14,692 bases of DNA. Source: Candidatus Hydrothermarchaeota archaeon. GTDB taxonomy: Archaea; Hydrothermarchaeota; Hydrothermarchaeia; Hydrothermarchaeales; WAQR01. The stretch lies in NCBI GenBank assembly GCA_015520145.1, contig WAQR01000096.1, forward strand, positions 1 through 14,692, given 5' to 3'. Under the pieces are notes generated by a model that was not told where the DNA came from, searched no databases, and was given only the letters and a program-made list of their open reading frames with translations. A program made the position numbers and the translations under genes. This document shows, piece after piece, positions 7,625 through 14,345 of the stretch (positions are counted from its first letter, which is position 1; each line of letters begins with the position of its first letter).

Positions 7625-8827
7625 CTATCTCCTCATTGATTCATATACATTAACCATATCCCTGACTATTACTTTCCAGTCATAATTTTCCTCTACAAAT
7701 CTTCTCCCGCTTTCAGCGATTTTTTTTGCAAAGTCTTTGTCTTTATGTATCTTAACGATACCTCTAACAAACTCCTCATCAGTATCTGCCAGGATAATAT
7801 TCTTACCATTTGTAGTATTTAGACCTTCTGCACCTTTTGTTGTAGAAACCACTGGCCGCTCCATTGCCATGTACTCCAGTATCTTGAGCCTTGTTCCTGA
7901 ACCATACCTTATTGGGGCTATGCAGACACTTGATTTAGAAATAAATTCTCGTACATCTTTTACAAAACCTGTAACAGTGATCTGGGAATCTTTTTCAAGA
8001 GATTTAATTATCTTTGGGGGGTTAGGTCCAACGATATAGAACTTGGGATTATCTAGTTCTCTCTTCAATCTTAGAAAACAACAACGGTAAAAGGTTAGGG
8101 TCGCATCTTGGTTTGGGAAGTAGTCAAGATTCCCCATAAATAAAATGGTCGGTCCTGGATCCTGTTCCTTTGTCGACATGAAGTATGCCAGATCTACACC
8201 ATTTGGAGCTATTGTAATCTTGTCTGCTGGAACACCTGCATTAACAAGTTTATCTTTGTCGTCTATTGAAACAGAGAAGATATGATCAAAATAACTAAGG
8301 GTATCGAGTTCGATTTTCTTAAAATTGTATTTTGTGAGAATATTACCTATATTCTTTTTTATGCTCCATGGATATATAGATCCTGAATAATAATTGCCTA
8401 TTTCAGAATAAATTTCTGATTCGAAGTTATGTTCAGATATAAATTTGGGACATGTTACTTCTGGCGGTACTGCTATCCCTGCAATGAATTCTTCTGCATG
8501 GATTACATCTGGCTGGAATGTCTGAATTATGCTCCAGATTTTATGTCTTATTGAGGAGAATGCGAAATAAAAACTCGGAGTCCTCTTGACTACGATGTAA
8601 TATATTTTCCTGAAAAATGATATCTTCGGAACCTCGATATATGTAATTGTCTGGATAGGACTTTTTTTATTAAACTCTATCTTGTAATCCTTCTCAAGAT
8701 TTGAATATAAACATATAAGATGGACGTTATGTCCCATCTCGACCAGATTTTTTAATATATTATATACCCTCATTTTTCCCCCACTTACAGGTAATGGAAT
8801 ATATGGTGATATTAACAAGATTTTCAT
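7625..8827 (-). CDS. GT4-family glycosyltransferase (GT-B)
   Basis: 400 residues. The N-terminus MKILLISPYIPLPVSGGKMR is the glycine-rich acceptor-domain start, and HAEEFIAG near 115 and the ITIAPNGVDLAYF strand near 205 follow. The donor domain holds TILFMGNLDYFPNQDA (~228), ITVTGFVKDVREFI (~283), and the signature RYGSGTRLKILEYMAMERPV near 308, ending in STTKGAEGL. This is the GT4 subgroup often seen in surface polysaccharide clusters ('TIGR03087-like' sugar transferases). The ATG is preceded by AAGGGGT six bases away, a good ribosome site. A 62-base gap to the upstream gene, the largest within the operon from the epimerase onward, contains a possible internal promoter. Family is firm; substrate is unknown. 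Confidence 0.93.
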   Translation of the reverse strand: MKILLISPYIPLPVSGGKMRVYNILKNLVEMGHNVHLICLYSNLEKDYKIEFNKKSPIQTITYIEVPKISFFRKIYYIVVKRTPSFYFAFSSIRHKIWSIIQTFQPDVIHAEEFIAGIAVPPEVTCPKFISEHNFESEIYSEIGNYYSGSIYPWSIKKNIGNILTKYNFKKIELDTLSYFDHIFSVSIDDKDKLVNAGVPADKITIAPNGVDLAYFMSTKEQDPGPTILFMGNLDYFPNQDATLTFYRCCFLRLKRELDNPKFYIVGPNPPKIIKSLEKDSQITVTGFVKDVREFISKSSVCIAPIRYGSGTRLKILEYMAMERPVVSTTKGAEGLNTTNGKNIILADTDEEFVRGIVKIHKDKDFAKKIAESGRRFVEENYDWKVIVRDMVNVYESMRR

Positions 8828-8868
8828 CTATTGACCCCTTTCCTTATTAGCTTTTTTTCAACCATGGG

Positions 8869-8879
8869 GATATTATATC
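8869..8879 (-). promoter_or_regulatory. Possible internal TATA-like element inside the operon
   Basis: On the minus strand GATATAATATC (a perfect 5-bp inverted repeat around one A) lies about 42-52 bases before the ATG at 8827, in the 62-base gap. A start ~25 bases downstream would give a leader of about 20 bases carrying the AAGGGGT ribosome site. It may be a secondary promoter for the 3' half of the operon. The call rests only on position and AT content. Confidence 0.25.
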
Positions 8880-8889
8880 TCAGGAACAT

Positions 8890-10044
8890 TCATCTGCTAC
8901 CTGTCAACTCCTCTACTCTCTCTAATAATCCTGTAAAATGCCCCACAGATAAATTTTTTGCTCTCTCTCTCAGATACTTTCCTTCTTCTCTCCTTTCTTC
9001 TACAGTCATATTCACAGTATTTAATAAAAGTTTACCTAACTCATTTGCATTGGAAAATCTGTATCTGTCAGGAGTAGTTTCTTTACAGCCACCCTCATCG
9101 ATGGAAAGACATATCTTCCCGGCGGAATTTAGTTCCAGAGGAACAAGTCCGAAATCTTCTTTTATTGGTGAGTAAATCCCAAACGCACAATTCAAATAAT
9201 AATCTTTTATATCATCCTCCGTTACCAAACCGGTAAATTTTACCAAATCCTCAATGCCATATTCTTTAATCTTATTTTTGATTTTTCTGTAATATATTTG
9301 ATCCTGGATTTCTCCTACAAAAACAATTCTAAAACCAGAACATGATAAATCCTCTTTGATCTTATTTAAAGCCTCAATTACCAGCAATTGATTTTTTGAA
9401 GGCAGTATCTTCCCCACACAGAGGACATATTTCCCATATCTGGGCTCATAATCAAAATATCCCTTAAACGGCGGATATAAAACCTCCACTTTATCTTTTG
9501 GAAAATGAGGATAAGCCTTAAAAAACATTTCATCCCTATTAAATTTTGAATTCACAAACACGAAATCCGAGGAATATGCGCCTTCCTGATCTTCCTTTTT
9601 TACTATGCTAAAAAGATATTCCAAGATTTTCTTGTGTTGCCTTCTTGAGATACCATAAGCTGGTTTTAATGGTGTATGGCAATACCAGATGAAAGGTATC
9701 CTGTACTTCTTTTTCACTCTTGATGCTATATACTGTGAGAGATATTTATGTGCGATCAGAATATCGCAGCCCTTCATCACTTCAAGATTACAGAGAAATA
9801 ATAATTTTACTGGCATTATCGCATTTATTGTTGACTTTAAGACAGGAGACGGGAACGGTTTCCAGAACTCTGTTATTTTCATTTCCCTGGCATACTCCTG
9901 CAAATTTATATCGTTCATGTTAAACCAGGTACAGTAAATCTCGACATCGTGCCCTTGCTCATTTAGATATTTCACCTGCTCGTACATCACATATTCTGAG
10001 CCGCCTGTATAAGGGATATCCATAGTGATTAAGCCAATTTTCAT
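8890..10044 (-). CDS. GT4-family glycosyltransferase (GT-B)
   Basis: 384 residues. MKIGLITMDIPYTGGSEYVM opens the acceptor domain; IWYCHTPLKPAY near 120 resembles the acceptor loop of mannosyltransferase-like GT4 enzymes (WcaI/PimB/ALG11 type). KYVLCVGKILPSKNQLLVIE near 209 begins the donor domain, VKFTGLVTEDDIKDYY follows near 268, and the E-x7-E signature is EDFGLVPLELNSAGK near 297, then DEGGCKET. Its ATG lies in an ATGA overlap with the stop of the PNPT gene and has GAGGTAT about six bases before it. A mannosyltransferase-like role is a guess from the TPL loop; family membership is firm. It is the first soluble transferase after the initiating enzyme, so it may add the second sugar (inference from order). 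Confidence 0.92.
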   Translation of the reverse strand: MKIGLITMDIPYTGGSEYVMYEQVKYLNEQGHDVEIYCTWFNMNDINLQEYAREMKITEFWKPFPSPVLKSTINAIMPVKLLFLCNLEVMKGCDILIAHKYLSQYIASRVKKKYRIPFIWYCHTPLKPAYGISRRQHKKILEYLFSIVKKEDQEGAYSSDFVFVNSKFNRDEMFFKAYPHFPKDKVEVLYPPFKGYFDYEPRYGKYVLCVGKILPSKNQLLVIEALNKIKEDLSCSGFRIVFVGEIQDQIYYRKIKNKIKEYGIEDLVKFTGLVTEDDIKDYYLNCAFGIYSPIKEDFGLVPLELNSAGKICLSIDEGGCKETTPDRYRFSNANELGKLLLNTVNMTVEERREEGKYLRERAKNLSVGHFTGLLERVEELTGSR

Positions 10045-11030
10045 ATTATACCTCTAATTATCAAAGATATGCATATAACTGCTAATCCTAGGACACCTTC
10101 CACTACCAGCATCAAATTAACTATACTTCTCTCTCCCATCGGCCTTTTTGTCAAAATCACCCGCAGAAGAGAATTATACTCCCTCATCGCCTCTTTCTTT
10201 ATCGTAAGCCTCCCATCGGCCAGAAACTCTGGCGGATAATAGCTGTTCTCCTGCAAGATCCCGCCCGTTAGAAATTTTAGCGTTGCATCCAGGATGTGAG
10301 GTATCAGGAGTATAACCGCCAGTAATTTGATATCCCCGATACTCGCAGCTATACCGATGACACCGCCAATTAGATATGTCCCGGTATCACCTGGAAAGAC
10401 TTTTGCAGGATATTTATTATAAGGCAGAAAACCGAGCAATGCCCCCAGAAGTGACGAAAGTAAAAGAGCAACCATAGGTGCCTGGGGATAGCCCAGTATC
10501 AATGTACAGATGAGCAGGGAGAATGCCATTATTGCCCCGGTCCCTGCTTCCAGCCCATTAAACCCTGCAAGCATGTTGGTAAAATTTGCTGTTGCCATAA
10601 CAAAGACAGGGATCAAAATCCATCCCAGAATACCTATGGTGATCACACCTTTAATAGGGAGAGAGATAAACGGGTCCACAATGCCCGCGGCCAATAAAAG
10701 CAGGGCAGGAAAAAATGTCAGGAACAGTTTTTTTCTTGTAAGCCTGAGGACATCGTCAACAAGACCAACAAGAGAGAATAGCAGTACGGCAGATATTGCA
10801 CCTAAAAGTTTAACTGCCTCCATATCCTTCATAAAGTACAGAGACACAAATATCCCGATAATAAACCCTGCCAGGATTGTAAGCCCACCAAATCCAGGAA
10901 CCTTTCGATAATCCTCCTTGTTTACATCTTTTTCAAGCATTTTCAATTTTTTTAGCTTCTCGATATGCCTGGGGACAAGAAAATATGTAACCAGAAACGA
11001 CGTTATAAGCGAAAGCAGCAGATATATCAT
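10041..11030 (-). CDS. Polyprenyl/dolichyl-phosphate sugar-1-phosphate transferase (MraY/WecA/GPT family)
   Basis: Transfers a HexNAc-1-P from UDP-sugar to dolichyl or polyprenyl phosphate, starting lipid-linked glycan synthesis. It has 329 residues with about ten membrane helices. Family motifs appear in order: RKVPGFGGLTIL near 42, LVGLVDDVLRL near 88 (the DD that binds Mg), NFTNMLAGFNGLEAGTGAI near 149, and VFPGDTGTYLIGG near 211 with the catalytic-region Asp. The cytoplasmic loop NSYYPPEFLADGRL near 262 matches the variable substrate-specificity loop. The start overlaps the epimerase stop (11027-11030), with GGGGGAGG immediately before the ATG. Pairing with a UDP-GlcNAc 2-epimerase suggests the primer could be GlcNAc or ManNAc. 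It resembles archaeal AglH-type enzymes, but the symbol is not assigned because the donor is unproven. Confidence 0.93.
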   Translation of the reverse strand: MIYLLLSLITSFLVTYFLVPRHIEKLKKLKMLEKDVNKEDYRKVPGFGGLTILAGFIIGIFVSLYFMKDMEAVKLLGAISAVLLFSLVGLVDDVLRLTRKKLFLTFFPALLLLAAGIVDPFISLPIKGVITIGILGWILIPVFVMATANFTNMLAGFNGLEAGTGAIMAFSLLICTLILGYPQAPMVALLLSSLLGALLGFLPYNKYPAKVFPGDTGTYLIGGVIGIAASIGDIKLLAVILLIPHILDATLKFLTGGILQENSYYPPEFLADGRLTIKKEAMREYNSLLRVILTKRPMGERSIVNLMLVVEGVLGLAVICISLIIRGII

Positions 11031-12325
11031 GTCCTCCCCCCGACAACTCTTACAATATCTCCTCTTTTAAGTATGAGATTTCCCTGTGGGAACAACGCCC
11101 TGTCATCCCTGTAGATGCTGACAACGTATCCAGGAAAAATTTTTTTATTTATATCTTTTATGGGTATATCCTCATCTATCTTTAAAATACCTGGTTTAAA
11201 ATATTTATATTTTAAAAAATTCGAGCTGAGTATCTCCAGGTTATCTTTTTTTTCTTTAATTATATCCACTATTTTCTCCCCCGCATCTCCATCGCCCAGG
11301 ACATTTGGAATGTTTAACCTCTTTTTGTCCTTTGTTTCAATAGTCGAGATAGCATGCCTGATATCTGTATATTTTAATTCACATAACATATTGTTCTCCT
11401 GAAGTGTTTCTGGTCTTTCTGTATTTTCCCTTAACGTGACACATGGGGTATCCAAAACCAGCGTCTCTTCTTGAAGCCCCCCAGAATCTGTTAAAACAAA
11501 TTTTGAGTTCCATACCAGTTTTAAGGTATCAAAATAGTCCAGGCCTTCAAGGGTCACGACATTCTTTAGCTTATTGAGCCTGGACCACAGATTGAATTCA
11601 GCCAGTTTATTTTTGGTCAGTGGATGCATCAGAAATACAATATTTTCCCCAATATCTCCCATGGCCTTCACCAGGTTTCTCAGTTTCCGTTCAACCATAT
11701 TCTCCCTTCTGTGTACTGATACAATTATAAAATCATCCAGCCCGTATTCCTCACATATCCTGGACCTGGCTGCTAATGGGAAATACATTTTACAGGCATC
11801 GACAATTGTATTCCCTGTAACAAATATTGTCCAAGGATTAACCCGTTCCTCTGCAAGGTTTATTGCCGAGAGTTCTGTTGGTGCAAATAAAAGCTGGGAA
11901 CTGTGATCTGCCAGTATCCTGTTGACTTCTTCTGGCATCTTCCAGTCGAATGCCCTGAGTCCCGCCTCGATGTGGCCGGATGGGATGCCTTTCTTTAATG
12001 CAGTAAAAATCGCTGCTGCCGTGCTGTTCGTATCTCCCTGTGCCAGCACAATTTTTGGATTTTCTCTTTGTAAAACAGGTTCTAATAAAATCATTATCCT
12101 CCCAATCACCTCTGCATACTCCATGCCGTGCCTGCATGCCCTGAGGTCGTAATCAAATTCTCTAATTTTTAGATCATTTAGAAAATCATAGCTCATATTC
12201 GGATCAAAATGCTGACCTGTGAAAACAAGGGAGTAATCTGTATCTCTTTTATCCATATTTCGAATAATCGGGGACATTTTTATAATCTCCGCTCTTGTCC
12301 CCATTATTACCACAATTTCAGACAT
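11027..12325 (-). CDS. wecB: UDP-GlcNAc 2-epimerase (non-hydrolysing, WecB/MnaA) with RCK_C/TrkA-C-like C-terminal extension
   Basis: Interconverts UDP-GlcNAc and UDP-ManNAc. The WecB fold signatures run in order: MGTRAEIIKMSP at ~8, QGDTNST near 95, HIEAGLRAFDWKMPEEVNRI near 118 (catalytic acidic residues), VSVHRRENM near 204, MHPLTKNKL near 235, LTDSGGLQEE near 277 and the TERPET loop near 300. The usual enzyme (~360-380 residues) would end soon after GDGDAGEKIVDII. Here ~70 more residues follow, of which the last ~55 (nt 11200-11030) read like an RCK_C/TrkA-C regulator domain, with VVSIYRDDRALFPQGNLILK and RGDIVRVVGG. ATG 12325 is preferred; GTG at 12328 is one codon upstream. No ribosome site is seen, but a TATA-like box precedes it. 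The 3' end overlaps the PNPT start by 4 bases. Confidence 0.93.
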   Translation of the reverse strand: MSEIVVIMGTRAEIIKMSPIIRNMDKRDTDYSLVFTGQHFDPNMSYDFLNDLKIREFDYDLRACRHGMEYAEVIGRIMILLEPVLQRENPKIVLAQGDTNSTAAAIFTALKKGIPSGHIEAGLRAFDWKMPEEVNRILADHSSQLLFAPTELSAINLAEERVNPWTIFVTGNTIVDACKMYFPLAARSRICEEYGLDDFIIVSVHRRENMVERKLRNLVKAMGDIGENIVFLMHPLTKNKLAEFNLWSRLNKLKNVVTLEGLDYFDTLKLVWNSKFVLTDSGGLQEETLVLDTPCVTLRENTERPETLQENNMLCELKYTDIRHAISTIETKDKKRLNIPNVLGDGDAGEKIVDIIKEKKDNLEILSSNFLKYKYFKPGILKIDEDIPIKDINKKIFPGYVVSIYRDDRALFPQGNLILKRGDIVRVVGGRT

Positions 12326-12347
12326 CACAGATATTATATTTACGCAG

Positions 12348-12360
12348 ATATAAAAAATTA
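12348..12360 (-). promoter_or_regulatory. Candidate TATA box for the epimerase-led operon
   Basis: Read on the minus strand, TAATTTTTTATAT spans the stop of the PMT-like gene and is centred ~27 bases before ATG 12325. The epimerase lacks a Shine-Dalgarno match. The spacing is what a leaderless archaeal transcript would need, so the eight genes downstream could have their own promoter in addition to read-through from 13746. Confidence 0.4.
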
Positions 12361-13746
12361 GCCGTTGTACTCATATATCCTGTGAGTGTCACGGGACCCC
12401 CTGGTGACCTGAAAAACCAGGTTGATATTTTCAGACCCCAGAATCTCATCAAAATAGTCTGGCCTCGGACTCCAGATGTCCACTTCTAAAAATACCCTTT
12501 TACCAGACCGATTAGCCTGCTCTAAAATCTTTATCAGTCCATCTTTATCCTCAGGATACACAACGGATTTTCTATGTGAGTAGTAATGGACCGTGGTATA
12601 TGCCGAGGTTATTATCAAAGCATCTTCTGGTGTGTTTTTAACCAGCCACTCACCCGCCCGGTCATAACCCTGGTAATCCTGGGCCTTGCTCAATATCAGA
12701 TCCCTGCCCTCAGCCAGACCATATACCCCTGTAATAATGATGAATATCATCATTAACGACGTGGCAATCCCTGGATGTTCACTTTTTATCAGCTTTGACC
12801 ACTCATTTATACCCATTGCCCCAAGAACGGAAATAAAAGGGACGGCTGGAAGGAAATACCTGGGTACTTTTTCTGGCCAGTAGGTTATCACTGCCAGGAA
12901 CACGAGAATATTGAGAATCAAAAATAGATCCTGTCTCTTTTTTAACTTAAACGAGAAATATATGCCCAAAAGCAGCGCCAGAAGCAATGGGACGGTCAGC
13001 AAGTAGGGCAATTGGATTAGATAATAGAACGTACTTCCACCAAAGATGATATAAGGTTCTGCGTGCGGTACAGGTTTCCCGAATACCATCAAATTGCGTA
13101 TATACCATGGAACCTGTATTAGAAAAGATACCAAAAAGAGTATCTGGAGGCTTTTATCTTTAACCCAACTAAGACCTCCCTCCCTCATTATCAGGTAGAT
13201 GACCAGAACCAGGTATATTATCGCTCCGGCTTCCTTGGTCAATCCGGCCAGTCCAATAAAAATCCCTGATGCTGTAAGATATCCTGTCCTTTTTTCTTCA
13301 TAGCCGCGATAAAAAAACGCTATCCCCAGGGTGTAGAACACTGTAAACGGAACATCCAGCAAGATCCTTTCGCTTAAAAACCAGTGAAGTGGCAGGACGG
13401 TCACAAAGAAGGCAGAGATGACTCCGACTTTATTGCTGTGAATCCACGACCCCAGATAATATACTGCAATAACAGAAAATACTCCAAAGACAGGTGTAAC
13501 CACTCTTGCAGCGAAATCAGAGAATCCCAGCAGAAGATATGAAAAGGCGAGTGAGAAGATGAATAAAGGTGGATGAAATTCCCAGACCTCATAATTAAAC
13601 GAGAGCTCTTTTAGATTATAAAGAGAAAATGCTGCCCCGGCATATAGGGCCTCATCAGGCCACAGGCCATGTATCGTGAAATATGAGAACCTTGTGATTA
13701 CTGCCAGTGAAATAACCAGACCTAAATACAAATAATATTTTTTCAT
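12358..13746 (-). CDS. ArnT/PMT-like membrane glycosyltransferase (lipid-phosphate-sugar dependent, GT39/GT83 type)
   Basis: 462 residues with about ten membrane helices and a C-terminal soluble domain (~370-462). The first extracytoplasmic loop holds WPDEALYAGAAF with D31/E32, the acidic pair characteristic of GT-C enzymes, and then FHPPLF near 58 and LSERILLDVPFTVF near 126, as in PMT_2 (PF13231) proteins. Such enzymes take a sugar from dolichyl/polyprenyl phosphate and add it outside the membrane. In this cluster that would be a late residue on the flipped glycan or a direct protein modification (inference). The soluble domain has EWLVKNTPEDALIITS, mirroring the AglB fragment at the window start. 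A 32-base gap separates it from the epimerase. ATG 13746 is preceded by a purine-rich leader with AGAGTA repeats and no clean ribosome site. Confidence 0.91.
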   Translation of the reverse strand: MKKYYLYLGLVISLAVITRFSYFTIHGLWPDEALYAGAAFSLYNLKELSFNYEVWEFHPPLFIFSLAFSYLLLGFSDFAARVVTPVFGVFSVIAVYYLGSWIHSNKVGVISAFFVTVLPLHWFLSERILLDVPFTVFYTLGIAFFYRGYEEKRTGYLTASGIFIGLAGLTKEAGAIIYLVLVIYLIMREGGLSWVKDKSLQILFLVSFLIQVPWYIRNLMVFGKPVPHAEPYIIFGGSTFYYLIQLPYLLTVPLLLALLLGIYFSFKLKKRQDLFLILNILVFLAVITYWPEKVPRYFLPAVPFISVLGAMGINEWSKLIKSEHPGIATSLMMIFIIITGVYGLAEGRDLILSKAQDYQGYDRAGEWLVKNTPEDALIITSAYTTVHYYSHRKSVVYPEDKDGLIKILEQANRSGKRVFLEVDIWSPRPDYFDEILGSENINLVFQVTRGSRDTHRIYEYNG

Positions 13747-13760
13747 CTCTCATATCTTCT

Positions 13761-13806
13761 TACTCTTTTACTCTGCCTTTACTCTTCTACTCTTCCTTAT
13801 TACTCT
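13761..13806 (-). repeat. Purine-rich leader with five AGAGTA copies
   Basis: On the minus strand AGAGTA occurs five times (starts on + as TACTCT at 13761, 13769, 13780, 13788 and 13801), with spacings of 8, 11, 8 and 13 bases. It lies directly upstream of the PMT-like gene ATG. It may be a slippage-prone purine tract or a protein/RNA binding leader; I have no evidence for either. Confidence 0.6.
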
Positions 13807-13814
13807 TCCTTCTC

Positions 13815-13833
13815 AATAACAGATATTGTTATT
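13815..13833. promoter_or_regulatory. Perfect inverted repeat, possible operator or transcript end
   Basis: AATAACA-GATAT-TGTTATT is a 7-bp perfect inverted repeat with a 5-base centre, lying between the aroC remnant (its TAA overlaps the repeat) and the PMT-like gene. The symmetry would suit a dimeric regulator, or a weak AT-rich hairpin at the end of the old aroC transcript. No T-run follows it on the minus strand, which argues against a simple terminator. Confidence 0.35.
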
Positions 13834-13935
13834 ACAGGCACGAAAAACACAAGGATGAGCGCAATAAGGATTTAAGTTTTCCTGCTCCCCTTCTTATAAA
13901 CCCGCCTCTGATGGCATGATCTGCAAGGACCAGTG

Positions 13936-13953
13936 CAAGCATGCCAAGCATGC
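13936..13953 (-). repeat. Perfect 9-bp tandem duplication inside the aroC remnant
   Basis: CAAGCATGC is present twice in succession (+ strand). It adds three residues in frame to the otherwise conserved helix after GRHDPC, giving LESMLGMLALVLAD where the family has a shorter E-x-M-x-ALVLAD. This is a typical replication-slippage scar. Confidence 0.9.
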
Positions 13954-14142
13954 TCTCCAGGACAGGCAAAACCCTCGGCAGTATGCACGGGTCATGCCTC
14001 CCTTTCACCTTAACCATCACATCTTCCATCTTGCCGAGAAATACCACACGTGACGCTCGCCTTGCTTTTAGTCGAACCAGGACAGGAGCTTGTCGGGATA
14101 TTTTGCCAACGGAAGTTTTAAGTATGCGTGAGATGCAATCTC

Positions 14143-14164
14143 GTATTAGACCGGTATTAGACCG
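14143..14164 (-). repeat. Perfect 11-bp tandem duplication inside the aroC remnant
   Basis: GTATTAGACCG occurs twice back to back (14143-14153 and 14154-14164). Eleven is not a multiple of three, so the duplication shifts the reading frame of anything upstream relative to the GRHDPC frame. Undoing it would join that frame to a different upstream frame with an ATG near 14192. Confidence 0.9.
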
Positions 14165-14268
14165 CTGGATTGGAGTTGTTTTTCTTTCATGTTTAAGATA
14201 AACTCTTCTGGCAGTCATTTATATCTTATCCTTTGTTATCTATCCGTACAAAAGGTCTAACTGTAATG

Positions 14269-14280
14269 AATATATTATAA
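14269..14280 (+). promoter_or_regulatory. Candidate TATA box for the NDH-2-like gene
   Basis: AATATATTATAA stands 66-77 bases before ATG 14346, in the 127-base gap between divergent genes. A start about 25 bases downstream, near 14300-14305, would give a leader of roughly 40-45 bases that carries the GTATC-AGGA-GATAC hairpin at 14313-14326 and the GGGGGT ribosome site. Confidence 0.4.
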
Positions 14281-14334
14281 GTAACATCCTAAATCGTCCA
14301 TGGAAATATGAAGTATCAGGAGATACAAAAAACA

Positions 14335-14340
14335 GGGGGT
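14335..14340 (+). promoter_or_regulatory. Shine-Dalgarno site for the NDH-2-like gene
   Basis: GGGGGT ends five bases before the ATG at 14346. It supports this start and, unlike the 786 gene and the epimerase, indicates a leadered transcript. Confidence 0.55.
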
Positions 14341-14345
14341 AAAAA

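Larger units (their letters stand above)
13832..14218 (-). pseudogene. aroC: Chorismate synthase C-terminal remnant
   Basis: Within a 128-codon open stretch, only the middle and end look like a known protein. KMEDVMVKVKGRHDPCILPR (about 14034-13975) followed by VLPVLES and LALVLADHAI matches the conserved C-terminal block of chorismate synthase, including GRHDPC at 14002-13985. The family is normally ~360-400 residues; here the FMN- and substrate-binding N-terminal ~280 residues are absent. The region before it (PVLVRLKARRASRVVF) only dimly recalls the family's PIVVRVAxKPTxSI and looks decayed. The PVxEAM-xALVLAD helix carries three extra residues produced by a perfect 9-bp duplication, and an 11-bp duplication lies upstream. 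This is therefore a non-functional relic, unlikely to be made as a working protein; a short expressed peptide cannot be excluded. Confidence 0.8.

Noticed and set aside
10510..10911. 133-codon open frame on the plus strand opposite the PNPT gene
   Set aside because: Composition is rich in Pro/Ala/Ser as expected for the complement of membrane-helix codons. The opposite strand has the full PNPT motif set.
11838..12137. 99-codon minus-strand frame inside the epimerase
   Set aside because: It is in a shifted frame of the epimerase gene, which has intact catalytic motifs across the same stretch; the alternative peptide has no family features.
13761..13806. CRISPR-like array
   Set aside because: The repeated unit is only six bases with 2-7 base spacing. 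No direct repeats of 20-40 bases with regular spacers and no cas genes are present.
13941..14201. 86-codon plus-strand frame over the aroC remnant
   Set aside because: The recognisable protein (GRHDPC block) is on the minus strand; the plus frame has no known motif and no ribosome site.
14313..14326. Riboswitch in the NDH-2-like leader
   Set aside because: Only one 5-bp hairpin (GTATC-AGGA-GATAC) is seen in a leader of about 45 bases, too little for a known riboswitch fold.
13747..14345. Insertion sequence or integration site as the cause of the aroC truncation
   Set aside because: I found no transposase fragment, terminal inverted repeats, flanking target duplication or tRNA gene; the short tandem repeats fit slippage better.
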